DNA from: Arthrobacter sp. MYb229
GTDB taxonomy: Bacteria > Actinomycetota > Actinomycetes > Actinomycetales > Micrococcaceae
Length of the DNA: 64,000 nt
Assembly (NCBI RefSeq): GCF_002975405.1
Contig: NZ_PCPS01000001.1
Location: forward strand, 1-64,000
Direction: 5' to 3'
The notes beneath the pieces are model-generated. The model had not been told where the DNA came from. It saw only the letters and a list, made by a program, of their open reading frames with translations, and searched no databases. Of this stretch, positions 43,405-51,978 are shown piece after piece (positions within the stretch are counted from its first letter, which is position 1; each line of letters starts with the position of its first letter). A program made the position numbers and the translations under genes.

Positions 43405-43504
43405 CTGTTAATGGTGGCATCCCGAGCACAGACCGGCAATAGGGCACGGTAAGGAGGGCTAGTGGCATCGCGATCTGCAGAGCAAGGCATAGTAGCGTTG
43501 AGCC

Positions 43505-44500
43505 ATGAGCATTGAAGCCCGTGCCGGAACCCTGGACCGCTTAGGCTATGGAACGCCGCACCACGACGTATACGCCAATCGAGCCCGTTGGGCAGGCCTC
43601 GGCGAGGGGAAAGCCGCCGTCGTAACCGGCGCTAATTCCGGCCTTGGATTCTTCACGAGCCTCGCACTGGCGGAAAGCGGCGCCCATGTGGTGCTCGCCT
43701 GTCGCAATGAGGCGAAGGCCGAAGCGGCCATGAAAGAGATCCAACGGCGTGTACCCCAGGCGAAATTAGAGTATCTTCCCTTCGAAGCCTCGTCCCTAGA
43801 ATCTGCAACGGCGCTTGGGAACATTTTGCGTCACCGGGAACTTGATATCTTGATCGCCAATGCCGGGATGATTCGCACGCCGGCAACCCGAGTGGTCGGC
43901 AGTCTGGGATACGAGTCAACAATGAGCACAAACTTTTTGGGACACGCCCGACTAGTAGGGGAGCTCGCCGAAAATTTCCGCAGCCGGCCGATGCGCTTCA
44001 TCGGCCTCGGATCGGTGTCCACGCTGTTGCTGAAAACAGACCCAAATAACTTGGCGCTGGATCACGGCTACCACGCCTATCGGGCCTACGCCCAATCCAA
44101 GGCCGCGGTTCAAGCATTCACTCTAGCCATGGACCACCGCTTGAAGCAGCTTTCGTGGCCTTCGCGCGCCATCGCGGTACACCCCGGATATTCCATTTCG
44201 GGATTGACCCTCCAGGTGCCCGGAATCAACGAACCACCCTATTTCAAGCGGGTCCGGGACCAAATGCAGGCCAGTTTCGCGCAGGGCAAACATGAAGGTT
44301 CGGTGTCCCTCGTGGAGGCGGCGCTTAACCCCGGGATATCCGCAAGTCCCCGGGGGACCTATCTTGGCCCGCGATTCCTCTCAAAAGGCGAATCTTCGCT
44401 GGCCAGACCGGCAAAAGTCACTCGACAGAAGCGACTTATGGACCCCGTTTGGAAGATCTTTATTGAAGCGAATCAAGGGATGGATCCATTCAAAATCTGA
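43505..44500 (+). CDS. Short-chain dehydrogenase/reductase
   Basis: The 331-residue SDR has the cofactor motif TGANSGLG (about residues 41-48), ILIANAG, and the catalytic YAQSK. It begins with a 35-residue extension and has a long C-terminal part, similar to the retinol-dehydrogenase-like SDRs of actinobacteria. The residue after the first strand (ACRN) suggests NADP(H). The substrate is unknown. Confidence 0.88.
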   Translation: MSIEARAGTLDRLGYGTPHHDVYANRARWAGLGEGKAAVVTGANSGLGFFTSLALAESGAHVVLACRNEAKAEAAMKEIQRRVPQAKLEYLPFEASSLESATALGNILRHRELDILIANAGMIRTPATRVVGSLGYESTMSTNFLGHARLVGELAENFRSRPMRFIGLGSVSTLLLKTDPNNLALDHGYHAYRAYAQSKAAVQAFTLAMDHRLKQLSWPSRAIAVHPGYSISGLTLQVPGINEPPYFKRVRDQMQASFAQGKHEGSVSLVEAALNPGISASPRGTYLGPRFLSKGESSLARPAKVTRQKRLMDPVWKIFIEANQGMDPFKI

Positions 44501-44603
44501 GCTTCAGTGAACTTTCACACCATGTAACTTGACCGAATATCGGTAAAAACCGCGGATCCGTGCGCCTTCTGTCGGTAATTGCTGGTAAGTTCTCTCAAGT
44601 AAG

Positions 44604-44620
44604 CCCGTGCGAGCGTGCGG
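44604..44620 (+). promoter_or_regulatory. Leader hairpin of HU gene 1
   Basis: CCGTGCG-AG-CGTGCGG folds into the same 7-bp stem as the second HU leader but uses two G-U pairs. It follows an extended -10 TGGTAAGTT (44583-44591). Confidence 0.55.
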
Positions 44621-44649
44621 CATCCGGCCCCCGGATTGGGGCGGCGGAT

Positions 44650-44957
44650 CACTAGTCCAGGAGGACCACACATTGGCTATGAACCGTAGCGAACTTGTTG
44701 CCGCTGTTGCAGCTAAGACCGAAAACTCCCAGGTAGCCGTCAACGGTGTGCTGGATGCGCTGTTCGAAGTTTTCGTTGACCAGATCTCCCAGGGTGAGAA
44801 GGTTTCGATCCCAGGTTGGTTGGCAGTGGAGCGCACCGATCGTGCAGCTCGCACCGGACGTAACCCACAGACCGGTGAAGCTATCCAGATCCCAGCTGGC
44901 CACTCGGTCAAGCTGACCGCTGGTTCGAAGCTGAAGGCTGCTGTCTCCAAGAAGTAA
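44650..44957 (+). repeat. 308-bp exact repeat, copy 1 (HU SD and coding region)
   Basis: Positions 44650-44957 are identical to 45221-45528 by reading both copies. The identity begins 23 nt before the TTG start and stops exactly at the TAA. The upstream and downstream sequences differ. Confidence 0.95.
44673..44957 (+). CDS. hup: HU-family DNA-binding protein, copy 1
   Basis: The 94-residue nucleoid protein begins M-AMNRSELVAAVAAKTENSQVA and contains the DNA-arm segment RNPQTGEAIQIPAGHSVKLTAGSKLK. The TTG at 44673 has AGGAGG 8 nt upstream; the ATG two codons later is too far from the SD. HU bends and compacts DNA as a dimer. The protein is identical to the second copy 571 bp downstream. Confidence 0.95.
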   Translation: MAMNRSELVAAVAAKTENSQVAVNGVLDALFEVFVDQISQGEKVSIPGWLAVERTDRAARTGRNPQTGEAIQIPAGHSVKLTAGSKLKAAVSKK

Positions 44958-45179
44958 TGCCACGGCGCACTTTGTGCATTTCATTGACCCGTTACCCGAA
45001 TTTATTTCGCGGTGGCGGGTCGATGTCGTTAACTACCAGATTCTCGGTATTTGCTTCCCCTCAACCTAAAAAATAGACCGTCTGGCGTTTTGAACCGTAA
45101 ATAGTTGAAAAAATCCCCAGAATTCGCACGTTTTCGTCGGTTTCGGGGTCAAAGATTTGATATGTTCTCACTGATAAGT

Positions 45180-45195
45180 CCGCACGAACGTGCGG
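45180..45195 (+). promoter_or_regulatory. Leader hairpin of HU gene 2
   Basis: CCGCACG-AA-CGTGCGG is a perfect 7-bp stem with a 2-nt link, downstream of an extended -10 TGATATGTT (45158-45166). Its homologue in copy 1 keeps the stem through wobble pairs. Confidence 0.55.
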
Positions 45196-45220
45196 CACCG
45201 TGGCCCGCCGGGTCATGGAC

Positions 45221-45528
45221 CACTAGTCCAGGAGGACCACACATTGGCTATGAACCGTAGCGAACTTGTTGCCGCTGTTGCAGCTAAGACCGAAAACTCC
45301 CAGGTAGCCGTCAACGGTGTGCTGGATGCGCTGTTCGAAGTTTTCGTTGACCAGATCTCCCAGGGTGAGAAGGTTTCGATCCCAGGTTGGTTGGCAGTGG
45401 AGCGCACCGATCGTGCAGCTCGCACCGGACGTAACCCACAGACCGGTGAAGCTATCCAGATCCCAGCTGGCCACTCGGTCAAGCTGACCGCTGGTTCGAA
45501 GCTGAAGGCTGCTGTCTCCAAGAAGTAA
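45221..45528 (+). repeat. 308-bp exact repeat, copy 2 (HU SD and coding region)
   Basis: This is the second member of the repeat described at 44650-44957. Confidence 0.95.
45244..45528 (+). CDS. hup: HU-family DNA-binding protein, copy 2
   Basis: The 94-residue HU protein is identical to copy 1 at the protein and DNA level, with the same TTG start and AGGAGG SD. Its own promoter region is related to, but not the same as, that of copy 1, and a strong terminator follows. The copies may be expressed differently while producing one protein. Confidence 0.95.
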   Translation: MAMNRSELVAAVAAKTENSQVAVNGVLDALFEVFVDQISQGEKVSIPGWLAVERTDRAARTGRNPQTGEAIQIPAGHSVKLTAGSKLKAAVSKK

Positions 45529-45545
45529 GTCCCCCAGACTTTTGC

Positions 45546-45581
45546 CGAGGGCCCGATTCTCTTCAAGGAATCGGGCCCTCG
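45546..45581 (+). terminator. Rho-independent terminator of HU gene 2
   Basis: A perfect 14-bp stem (CGAGGGCCCGATTC with GAATCGGGCCCTCG, 8-nt loop) is followed by CATTCTTT, 17 nt after the stop. Confidence 0.9.
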
Positions 45582-45612
45582 CATTCTTTAACGGTGAATG
45601 ACGCCAACCCCT

Positions 45613-45641
45613 TTGGGACATTGTTCTACCTAGCGTAGAAT
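45613..45641 (+). promoter_or_regulatory. Promoter and inverted repeat of the copper cluster
   Basis: TTGGGA (45613-45618) and TAGAAT (45636-45641) are 17 bp apart. TTCTAC (45624-45629) and GTAGAA (45635-45640) form an inverted repeat over the -10, a repressor-like layout. No CsoR or CueR consensus was recognised. Confidence 0.5.
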
Positions 45642-45683
45642 CGATCTGCAGGGTCAAACACTCCAACTGAACGGTAGCTCTTC

Positions 45684-46304
45684 GTGCTCAAGGACTTCGG
45701 CGCAGCTCGCGTAATGCGCGGTTGGCTAGCTGCGAGCCTGTGCACCTGGACGGCATTTGCTGCGCACGCGCACAGTGCGCCAACGCGAGCTTCGCTCGTG
45801 GTGATGGTTTTGATTACCTGCGTCTCGGCGGTCATTGCTATCGCCATGCTTGGCAAGAAATTCAGTTTGCTAGCTACCAGCATCGTGGTGCTGCTCAGCC
45901 AAGGGCTCTATCACCTAGCACTGTCCGTCATGACGCACCATGCGCCGGCCGCATTGCCGATGGCTCAACAACATGCCGGGCACCATCACGGTGTTGAGCT
46001 TGCAGGAAATATTGCTTCCCAGTACGGTGCGGTGCAATCCGATTCGATGCTTTACGCCCACATCTTGGCCGCGGTGACCAGCATTGTCGTATTGCATACC
46101 GGCGAACAGCTCTTGGCGATCATTGGCGGCCTGCTGACGTTGAGCACGGTGCGCCATATTCTGGCCCGCGCCCGAAAGCTCGTTCCAGAATTCCCGCAGG
46201 TACCAGCGACATTCATCGAACCGGTACTGAACCAAATCTCTGTCCTGCTCCGACTTCCGGCCCGGCGCGGGCCACCTTCCAACGTATTGACCCTCTTCGC
46301 CTAA
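45684..46304 (+). CDS. Multipass membrane protein with His-rich loop, copper-cluster associated
   Basis: The 206-residue protein has about four hydrophobic helices (about residues 14-30, 36-56, 60-82 and 122-150). The loop between helices 3 and 4 reads MTHHAPAALPMAQQHAGHHHG, rich in His and Met. It lies 58 nt before copC in the same direction. A part in copper handling is inferred from the His/Met loop and neighbours. The GTG start at 45684 lacks a clear SD; the ATG at 45714 is the alternative. Confidence 0.65.
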   Translation: MLKDFGAARVMRGWLAASLCTWTAFAAHAHSAPTRASLVVMVLITCVSAVIAIAMLGKKFSLLATSIVVLLSQGLYHLALSVMTHHAPAALPMAQQHAGHHHGVELAGNIASQYGAVQSDSMLYAHILAAVTSIVVLHTGEQLLAIIGGLLTLSTVRHILARARKLVPEFPQVPATFIEPVLNQISVLLRLPARRGPPSNVLTLFA

Positions 46305-46362
46305 ACGAATCAATACGCTTCGATCGTGCACCGTGGTGCACCGATCATTGGAAGGAAAAATC

Positions 46363-46965
46363 TTGAAAACCCTCACTAGCCAGCAGTCATCCCGTACGCA
46401 TCTCGCGCGAATTTCGGCCGCCATTCTCGTGGCATTCTTCGCGGTGTTCAGCAGCGTTAGCGCCGCTTCGGCCCACGACCAATTGATCTCCTCGGATCCA
46501 GCCAGCGGTTCGACAGTGACCGAATCACCGGAACAGATCGTCCTGGAATTCTCCGGAGTTCTGCAGCAGCTTGCTGGAGCGGAAACCAGCGTGGTGGCCT
46601 TGAGCTCCGAGGACGGGACAAAGATCGCCAGCGAAGCCACGACCAAGGGCACCAACGTCACAGTGGTACCAGAAGCGAATCTGAGCTCGGGAACTTACAC
46701 ATTGACCTACCGTGTTGCCTCCTCTGACGGTCATCCAATCGAGGACAGCATCTCCTTCACCGTGGACGTGGCAGCGGAAGCCCGCGAGTCCGCTAGCGCC
46801 TCAGCGAACAACGCGCCGGTTGAATCGGAACCAGCAGACCAGCAGCCTGAGCCGATCCAGGAACTTGGCTCACAGGTGAACCCGATTATTTGGGTCGTGA
46901 TTGGCGTGGTTATCCTCGGTGCTGCCATTGCGGTACTGGTGAAATTCACTCGCCAGAATAAGTAG
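46363..46965 (+). CDS. copC: CopC-domain copper-binding protein with C-terminal membrane anchor
   Basis: The TTG at 46363 has GGAAGGA 7 nt upstream. The 200-residue product has a signal peptide ending SAASA, so the mature protein begins with the copper-ligand histidine HDQLISSDPASGSTV. The CopC beta-barrel continues to SSDGHPIEDSISFTV, whose DGHP histidine is the second Cu(II) ligand. A Pro/Glu linker and one membrane helix (about 170-192) follow. It probably passes copper to the CopD-domain protein encoded downstream. Confidence 0.9.
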   Translation: MKTLTSQQSSRTHLARISAAILVAFFAVFSSVSAASAHDQLISSDPASGSTVTESPEQIVLEFSGVLQQLAGAETSVVALSSEDGTKIASEATTKGTNVTVVPEANLSSGTYTLTYRVASSDGHPIEDSISFTVDVAAEARESASASANNAPVESEPADQQPEPIQELGSQVNPIIWVVIGVVILGAAIAVLVKFTRQNK

Positions 46966-47123
46966 GCCGTAGCGCCCCACGCGCAACAGCATCCTCCCTT
47001 ATGAGATCTTCGCAAGGCGACGTGAGCCAGATTAATACAGGCTGACCTATCGCGCGCATTTGCGCGCCCGATTCGCCGGCCCTGCTGGATCAGCCTTGCG
47101 AGCTAGCGAAAGCTGACACACCA

Positions 47124-47672
47124 ATGAAGTATTTCAAGCTCACCGCCGCTCTTGCCGCGGCCACCACGCTACTGTTGACCGGCTGCGCCCAAGAACCTTC
47201 GGCGGTAGCACCACAAAGCTCCACCGACCAGATGCAGGGTACCCAGGCAGAAGATCTGCGCACGAACGAGACCTGGGCTAAAGCCGCCGAGCATGGAATG
47301 AGCGCCGCGTTCGGCGAATTGCGCAATGAAGGCGCATCAACGCTGGAACTTGAATCTGTCACCGATAAAACTCACGGCACGGTGATCGAAATCCATGACA
47401 CGCAGGGCCAAGGAGCCGAAGCGCGGATGGCGCAGCACGAAGGTGCATTGCTCATCAAGCCAGCCGAAGAAGTTGTTTTGACTCCCGGCGGCACGCACTT
47501 CATGTACATGGATCTGAAGACCGAGCTGGTGGCTTCGCAAACCTCGACGCTGCAACTGAACTTTAGCGACGGTTCCAGCGCTGAAGTGCAGTTCCCGATA
47601 CGCAACTTCAGCGGCGCCAACGAAAGCTACCACGGGTCGCCCGAAGAGCATGCTGATCACGAGGGCCACTAG
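47124..47672 (+). CDS. PCu(A)C-family copper chaperone lipoprotein
   Basis: The 182-residue precursor has a lipobox (LLTGC). Copper-ligand spacing typical of PCuAC is visible: the Met near HGMSAAFGELRNEG, VIEIHDT, MAQHEG and THFMYMDL. The tail HADHEGH is His-rich. PCuAC proteins insert copper into cytochrome oxidase CuA or receive it from Sco. The 158-nt gap before it contains a GCGCGC/GCGCGC hairpin (47052-47067). The next gene starts directly after its stop. Confidence 0.88.
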   Translation: MKYFKLTAALAAATTLLLTGCAQEPSAVAPQSSTDQMQGTQAEDLRTNETWAKAAEHGMSAAFGELRNEGASTLELESVTDKTHGTVIEIHDTQGQGAEARMAQHEGALLIKPAEEVVLTPGGTHFMYMDLKTELVASQTSTLQLNFSDGSSAEVQFPIRNFSGANESYHGSPEEHADHEGH

Positions 47673-48896
47673 ATGGCAGCGGCTAATGTCCAACCGACTA
47701 GGCGCGTAGTACTCGGTGGTTCGGCCGCCGCGGCCATTGGCGGCGTCTTTGCGGGCTTCGGAGCTGGGCGCGCTACCGCCGCCGAGAACGGTGGTGCCGC
47801 GCCAAAGGCAACCACGGCTGCGCACAACCCGCGATTCCAACCTTTCCACGGCAAATATCAAGCGGGTATCCTCACCGAACCGCAGGCTCATGCGGAATTC
47901 CTCGGATTCAACGTGCATTTTGAAGAGCTGGCTCGCTCCGAAGGGATCGAAAGGATTCGTTCGATCCTCAAAATGCTGTCCACGGATGCCCAGAGGCTGA
48001 TGTCCGGTAGGGGAGTGCTTGCGGATACCGAACCGGAAATGTCGCATGCGGCATCCGATTTGACCGTGACGGTGGGAGTCGGCCAAGGCCTCTTGGACGT
48101 TCTCGGGTATAAATCCGCGTTCTTGGGAAAGCTTCCGGCATTCGCGGGAGAGAAACTCGACGCGCGCTATGGCCAGAGCGATTTGATCATTCAATGCTGT
48201 GCTCAAGATCCGACCGTGCTGCACCATGCGGTACGTGCGCTGCGTAAGAATCTACGTGGAATTACCGAACCCGCCTTTGCCCAAAGCGGTTTCCTGCACG
48301 CGGCTCACCCCGTACTCCAGGGTCCGGGATTCCGAAACCTGTTCGGGCAACTCGACGGGATCAACAATCCCACCGGGGAGGCGCGCGAATTAGCGGTGTT
48401 TGGCGATGCCCAGGAGCCGAGTTGGATCGCTGGCGGCACCACCTTGGTGCTTCGCCGCATCGAAATGAATCTGGACAAGTGGGACGAGGTGGATCGGGCC
48501 GGACGCGACTTCGCCTTGGGTCGACGGCAAAGCGACGGCTCCCCGCTGTCCGGGACGAAGCCAACGGATCCGGTGGATCTGCAAGCGGTCGACGGTCTGG
48601 GGCTGCCTGCTATTGCCGCTCATGCCCATGTCGCCAGGGCGAAACCGGAAACGGCTGATGAGGTACTGTGGCGCCGCGGCTATAACTACCACGAGACCCA
48701 GAGCTCGGGGTTGTTATTCGCTTCGTACCAGCGCGATCCGAGGAGCAGTTTTGTGCCGGTCCAACGCCGCCTGGCGCAAGTGGATGCGCTCAACGAATGG
48801 ATCACACACGCGGGCTCGGCGTTGTACGCGATCCTCCCAGGGGTCGCGGAAGGCAAATATTTGGGGGAAGAACTATTCTCCCAAAATAAGCAGTAG
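47673..48896 (+). CDS. Dye-decolourising (DyP) peroxidase, Tat-exported, EfeB-like
   Basis: The 407-residue precursor has a Tat signal (TRRVVLGGSAAAAIGG, cleavage near ATAAE). DyP motifs are GQLDGINNP (GXXDG with the distal aspartate), the proximal haem histidine region IAAHAHVARA and the distal arginine in SYQRDPRSSFVPVQRRL. It uses H2O2 at the cell surface, or, as in EfeB, acts on haem. The ATG follows the PCuAC stop without a gap (TAGATG). There is no efeU or efeO nearby; the partners here are copper proteins. Confidence 0.92.
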   Translation: MAAANVQPTRRVVLGGSAAAAIGGVFAGFGAGRATAAENGGAAPKATTAAHNPRFQPFHGKYQAGILTEPQAHAEFLGFNVHFEELARSEGIERIRSILKMLSTDAQRLMSGRGVLADTEPEMSHAASDLTVTVGVGQGLLDVLGYKSAFLGKLPAFAGEKLDARYGQSDLIIQCCAQDPTVLHHAVRALRKNLRGITEPAFAQSGFLHAAHPVLQGPGFRNLFGQLDGINNPTGEARELAVFGDAQEPSWIAGGTTLVLRRIEMNLDKWDEVDRAGRDFALGRRQSDGSPLSGTKPTDPVDLQAVDGLGLPAIAAHAHVARAKPETADEVLWRRGYNYHETQSSGLLFASYQRDPRSSFVPVQRRLAQVDALNEWITHAGSALYAILPGVAEGKYLGEELFSQNKQ

Positions 48897-48910
48897 GAGC
48901 GTTACCAAGC

Positions 48911-48941
48911 GGTGAGGCGGTGTGAGATGCACCGCCTCACC
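48911..48941 (+). terminator. Hairpin after the DyP gene
   Basis: GGTGAGGCGGTG (48911-48922) pairs with CACCGCCTCACC (48930-48941). The stem is perfect and 12 bp long, but no T-run follows, so it may be a partial terminator or an mRNA stabiliser inside the cluster. Confidence 0.6.
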
Positions 48942-49001
48942 GGCCTAAAACCACTACCCGATTCAAAGCCGGGTAAATGCAAGTGAGATGATGGAGAGGT
49001 T

Positions 49002-51116
49002 ATGGCCACTCAAACTCCAAAGCCACCGGCGACCAGGTCGGCACCGCAGCAACCCTCCATATCGCGATATCTGCTACCGGCAATCCCGGTTATGGCGCTG
49101 GTCTTCCTCGGCGCGGCGCTATTCACCGGAATCGCCGCTCCCAGCCAGCTCGCAGACCCCGGGGCTTTCGTGCGTTGGGCGTTGCCCATCTCCCGAGCGA
49201 TCCACCACAGCTCCATGGCAATCACCATCGCTGCGCTGATCTTTGCCGCGGTCATACTTCCCCGCAGCACCAAGATCCGGCGCCCCAGCGTCGACGACGC
49301 GCGCGTAGAGGTGGGCCAGAGCCATCCGGCTTTCAACCGCGCCATGAACATTGCCGCCGGCGCCGGTGTGGTGTGGACCCTCGCGGCAGCTACCGTGCTG
49401 CTGCTGACCTTCTGGGACCTGGCCGGTGTCCCGATGAACCTCGACGCGAGCTATACCGCGGCAATTCTTGACTACATTCTGCAGTTGGCCACCGGCCGGG
49501 CCTGGGCTTGGATGATCGTCATTGCTGCGATCACTAGTTCTCTGGCCCTGGCCATCCGTTCCCACACCGGGGTGGGACTGGCCGCGGTGTTTTCGCTATT
49601 CGGCATTGTCCCCATGGCATTTATCGGCCACGCTGCCGGCGGAGATGACCACTACGGCGCGGTGAATTCCATTGCCCTGCACCTGTTGGCCGTGGTCATC
49701 TGGTTCGGCGGCATCGTGGTGCTGGCCTTGCTTTCGCCGACGCTGACTTCCGCGGCCCCCGGACGCTTCGAATCCCGTCCGGTGCTTGCCGGGCTGGTGC
49801 TCAAGCGTTTCTCCGCCTTGGCAACCGTCGCCATTGTCTTGATGGTGGGATCCGGTCTGGCCTCTGCAACGATCCGCATCACCGAGCTGGACCAATGGCT
49901 TTCGAGCTACGGGCTAGTGGTGATCGCCAAGGTGGTCCTGACTCTGGCGCTGGGTTTCCTAGGCTTCATGCACCGCCGCCACGTCATTCCGCAACTGCTG
50001 GCCGGGAAACTCACGACACTCAATGCGGCTTGGCGTGTGGTGCTGGCCGAACTCATCCTGATGGGCGCCACGATGTCGCTGGCTACGGTGCTGGCACGGA
50101 CCGCGCCGCCCACCGATGACCAGCCCCCGGTGGAGGCCACCCCCGCGCGTCTGCTGACCGGCTATGAACTTCCGGCGCCGCCGACCACTGCCAGCTGGTT
50201 CACCGTCTGGCGCCTGGATTGGCTATGGGTTGCGGTGTGCTTCTTCCTGCTGGCCTTCTACCTCTGGGCGTTTATCATCCTGCGTCGACGCGGAGATAAG
50301 CCAAGCTTCCCGCGGCTCTTCAGCTGGATCATCGGCTTGGTGGTGCTGTTCTACATCACCAGTGGTGCGCTGGCCGTCTATGGCAAGGTGCAGTTCTCGG
50401 TCCATATGGTCGACCACATGTCGCTGACCATGATTGCGCCGATCTTCTTGGTGCTCGGAACCCCGATCACCCTGGCCCTGCAGGTGCTTGGCTCACGAAC
50501 CGATGGAACGCGTGGACCACGCGAATGGATCTTGTGGGCGGTGCACTCGAAGTATTCGGCTGTGGTTACCCATCCGATCTTCGCCGCGGTGATGTTCGCC
50601 GGATCGATTGTCGTTTTCTATTTCACCCCGATCCTGGAAATCGCGATGAAGTACCACGCGGGGCACGAACTGATGAACGTGCATTTCCTGCTCACCGGCT
50701 ATATCTTCGCGCTGTCGCTGGTCGATGCGGACCCGATCCCTAAACGCTACCCGTACCCGATGCGACTGATCGTGCTCCTAGCCACCGTCGCCTTCCACGC
50801 CTTCTTCGGGGTGGCGCTAATGGGCAACGAAAACCTGTTGGCTCCGGACTGGTACGGCAATATGGGGCGCACCTGGGGCGGCACCGCGATGGAGGATCAA
50901 GTGGTGGGCGCCGGGGCGATGTGGGCCATTGGAGAGGTGCCAACCTTGGTTTTGGCCATGCTCGTGGTGGTTTCCTGGCTGCGCCAAGATAAGAAGGACA
51001 CCAAGCGATATGACCGCCAGGCTGACCGTGATGGAGATGCCGAGCTGGCAGCCTACAACGAGATGTTTGCGAAGATGAAGCAGCAAGATGCAAAGGGAGA
51101 ATATCGTGGCCGCTAA
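49002..51116 (+). CDS. CopD-CtaG fusion: copper import and cytochrome oxidase assembly membrane protein
   Basis: The 704-residue protein has about 14 helices. The first 370 residues form a CopD-like domain (IGHAAGGDDHYGAVNSIALHLLAVVIWFGG has the histidines). The second half is a CtaG (caa3 assembly) domain with DHMSLTMIAPIFLVLGTPITLAL, YHAGHELMNVHFLLTGYIF and FHAFFGVALMG. The fusion is known in actinobacteria and probably moves copper from CopC/PCuAC toward cytochrome oxidase. Its 3' end overlaps the next lipoprotein gene by 11 nt. Confidence 0.92.
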   Translation: MATQTPKPPATRSAPQQPSISRYLLPAIPVMALVFLGAALFTGIAAPSQLADPGAFVRWALPISRAIHHSSMAITIAALIFAAVILPRSTKIRRPSVDDARVEVGQSHPAFNRAMNIAAGAGVVWTLAAATVLLLTFWDLAGVPMNLDASYTAAILDYILQLATGRAWAWMIVIAAITSSLALAIRSHTGVGLAAVFSLFGIVPMAFIGHAAGGDDHYGAVNSIALHLLAVVIWFGGIVVLALLSPTLTSAAPGRFESRPVLAGLVLKRFSALATVAIVLMVGSGLASATIRITELDQWLSSYGLVVIAKVVLTLALGFLGFMHRRHVIPQLLAGKLTTLNAAWRVVLAELILMGATMSLATVLARTAPPTDDQPPVEATPARLLTGYELPAPPTTASWFTVWRLDWLWVAVCFFLLAFYLWAFIILRRRGDKPSFPRLFSWIIGLVVLFYITSGALAVYGKVQFSVHMVDHMSLTMIAPIFLVLGTPITLALQVLGSRTDGTRGPREWILWAVHSKYSAVVTHPIFAAVMFAGSIVVFYFTPILEIAMKYHAGHELMNVHFLLTGYIFALSLVDADPIPKRYPYPMRLIVLLATVAFHAFFGVALMGNENLLAPDWYGNMGRTWGGTAMEDQVVGAGAMWAIGEVPTLVLAMLVVVSWLRQDKKDTKRYDRQADRDGDAELAAYNEMFAKMKQQDAKGEYRGR

Positions 51117-51873
51117 GGTATGGAAGCTGACCGCCGGAATGCTGGCCGGGGCACTGCTGTTTTCCTCCTGCTCGGCCCAAGAAGCTGGCACTGAAATGCC
51201 TGATGACCTCACGCACCAAAAGGCCACCGAGCCACCGAGCGAATCGGCCAAGGATCCAGCGCCATCAGGCTCCGCGGAAGCCGAACTGACTAAGGCGCAG
51301 GTGGTTGCCTCCACCGGTGCGGTGATGGCAGCGACCCTGGGTTTCCCCAACTCACGTCAGATCACCGCGGAGGAGCTCGAAGGCCTCGCGGTTGCCCCGA
51401 CCGACACGCTGAAGGGTGTGGTCGTGCTGCCCGCGCAGTGCTCGGAACCGGTCGAAGAGCTGAATTGGTCCCCGGCGCAGCTGGGTACCGAGGTTGCGCG
51501 CACCGACTTCACCAATGAGGCGCAGAACATTGCCGGTTCCATCGAAGTCGCCGAGGTGAAAAACCGCGAGAAGCTCGAGGATCACTACCGCACCGTGTTG
51601 GAGATCCGCACCGAATGCAAGAGCGTGAAACTCAACGGACCGGAATACACCGAGACGCTGAAGTTCTCCAGCCCCGGAATATCCGAGGTCGAGTCTCAGT
51701 TGTACTACACACGCACCGGAGATTCCGCGAACGCCCGCGAATCGCTGGTGTTATTGCAGAGCAAGGGAGACTATGTGGTGATGGTTTCATTCATGTCCAC
51801 CGCTTCGCTGGCCGAGCAAGAGTTCAACGACGTAGCCAAGACCATCATGGACACCGCAATCGCTCAGCTCTAA
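51106..51873 (+). CDS. Lipoprotein of unknown function, coupled to the CopD-CtaG gene
   Basis: The GTG at 51106 has AGGGAG 6 nt upstream and overlaps the previous gene. The 255-residue precursor has a lipobox (LLFSSC), a Pro/Ser/Glu linker, then a domain of about 190 residues with two cysteines (PAQCSEP, TECKSV). It ends in a strand-helix pattern (GDYVVMVSFMSTASLAEQEFNDVAKTIMD) similar to surface proteins of the LpqN/DUF3558 style. I do not recognise the family. Confidence 0.75.
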   Translation: MAAKVWKLTAGMLAGALLFSSCSAQEAGTEMPDDLTHQKATEPPSESAKDPAPSGSAEAELTKAQVVASTGAVMAATLGFPNSRQITAEELEGLAVAPTDTLKGVVVLPAQCSEPVEELNWSPAQLGTEVARTDFTNEAQNIAGSIEVAEVKNREKLEDHYRTVLEIRTECKSVKLNGPEYTETLKFSSPGISEVESQLYYTRTGDSANARESLVLLQSKGDYVVMVSFMSTASLAEQEFNDVAKTIMDTAIAQL

Positions 51874-51978
51874 ACGGCTTAGCATCGCTTCATACTGTTC
51901 TGCGGTGCAGGGCTAGTGGCAGATAATTGAAATCTCACTGTCGCATCTAGATAGTGAAGTCGCCTTGAAAGGACAATC

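Noticed and set aside
44650-45528. HU repeat as an assembly duplication
   Set aside because: Both copies have different flanks on both sides, which a simple collapse or duplication error would not produce. A long-read check is still listed.
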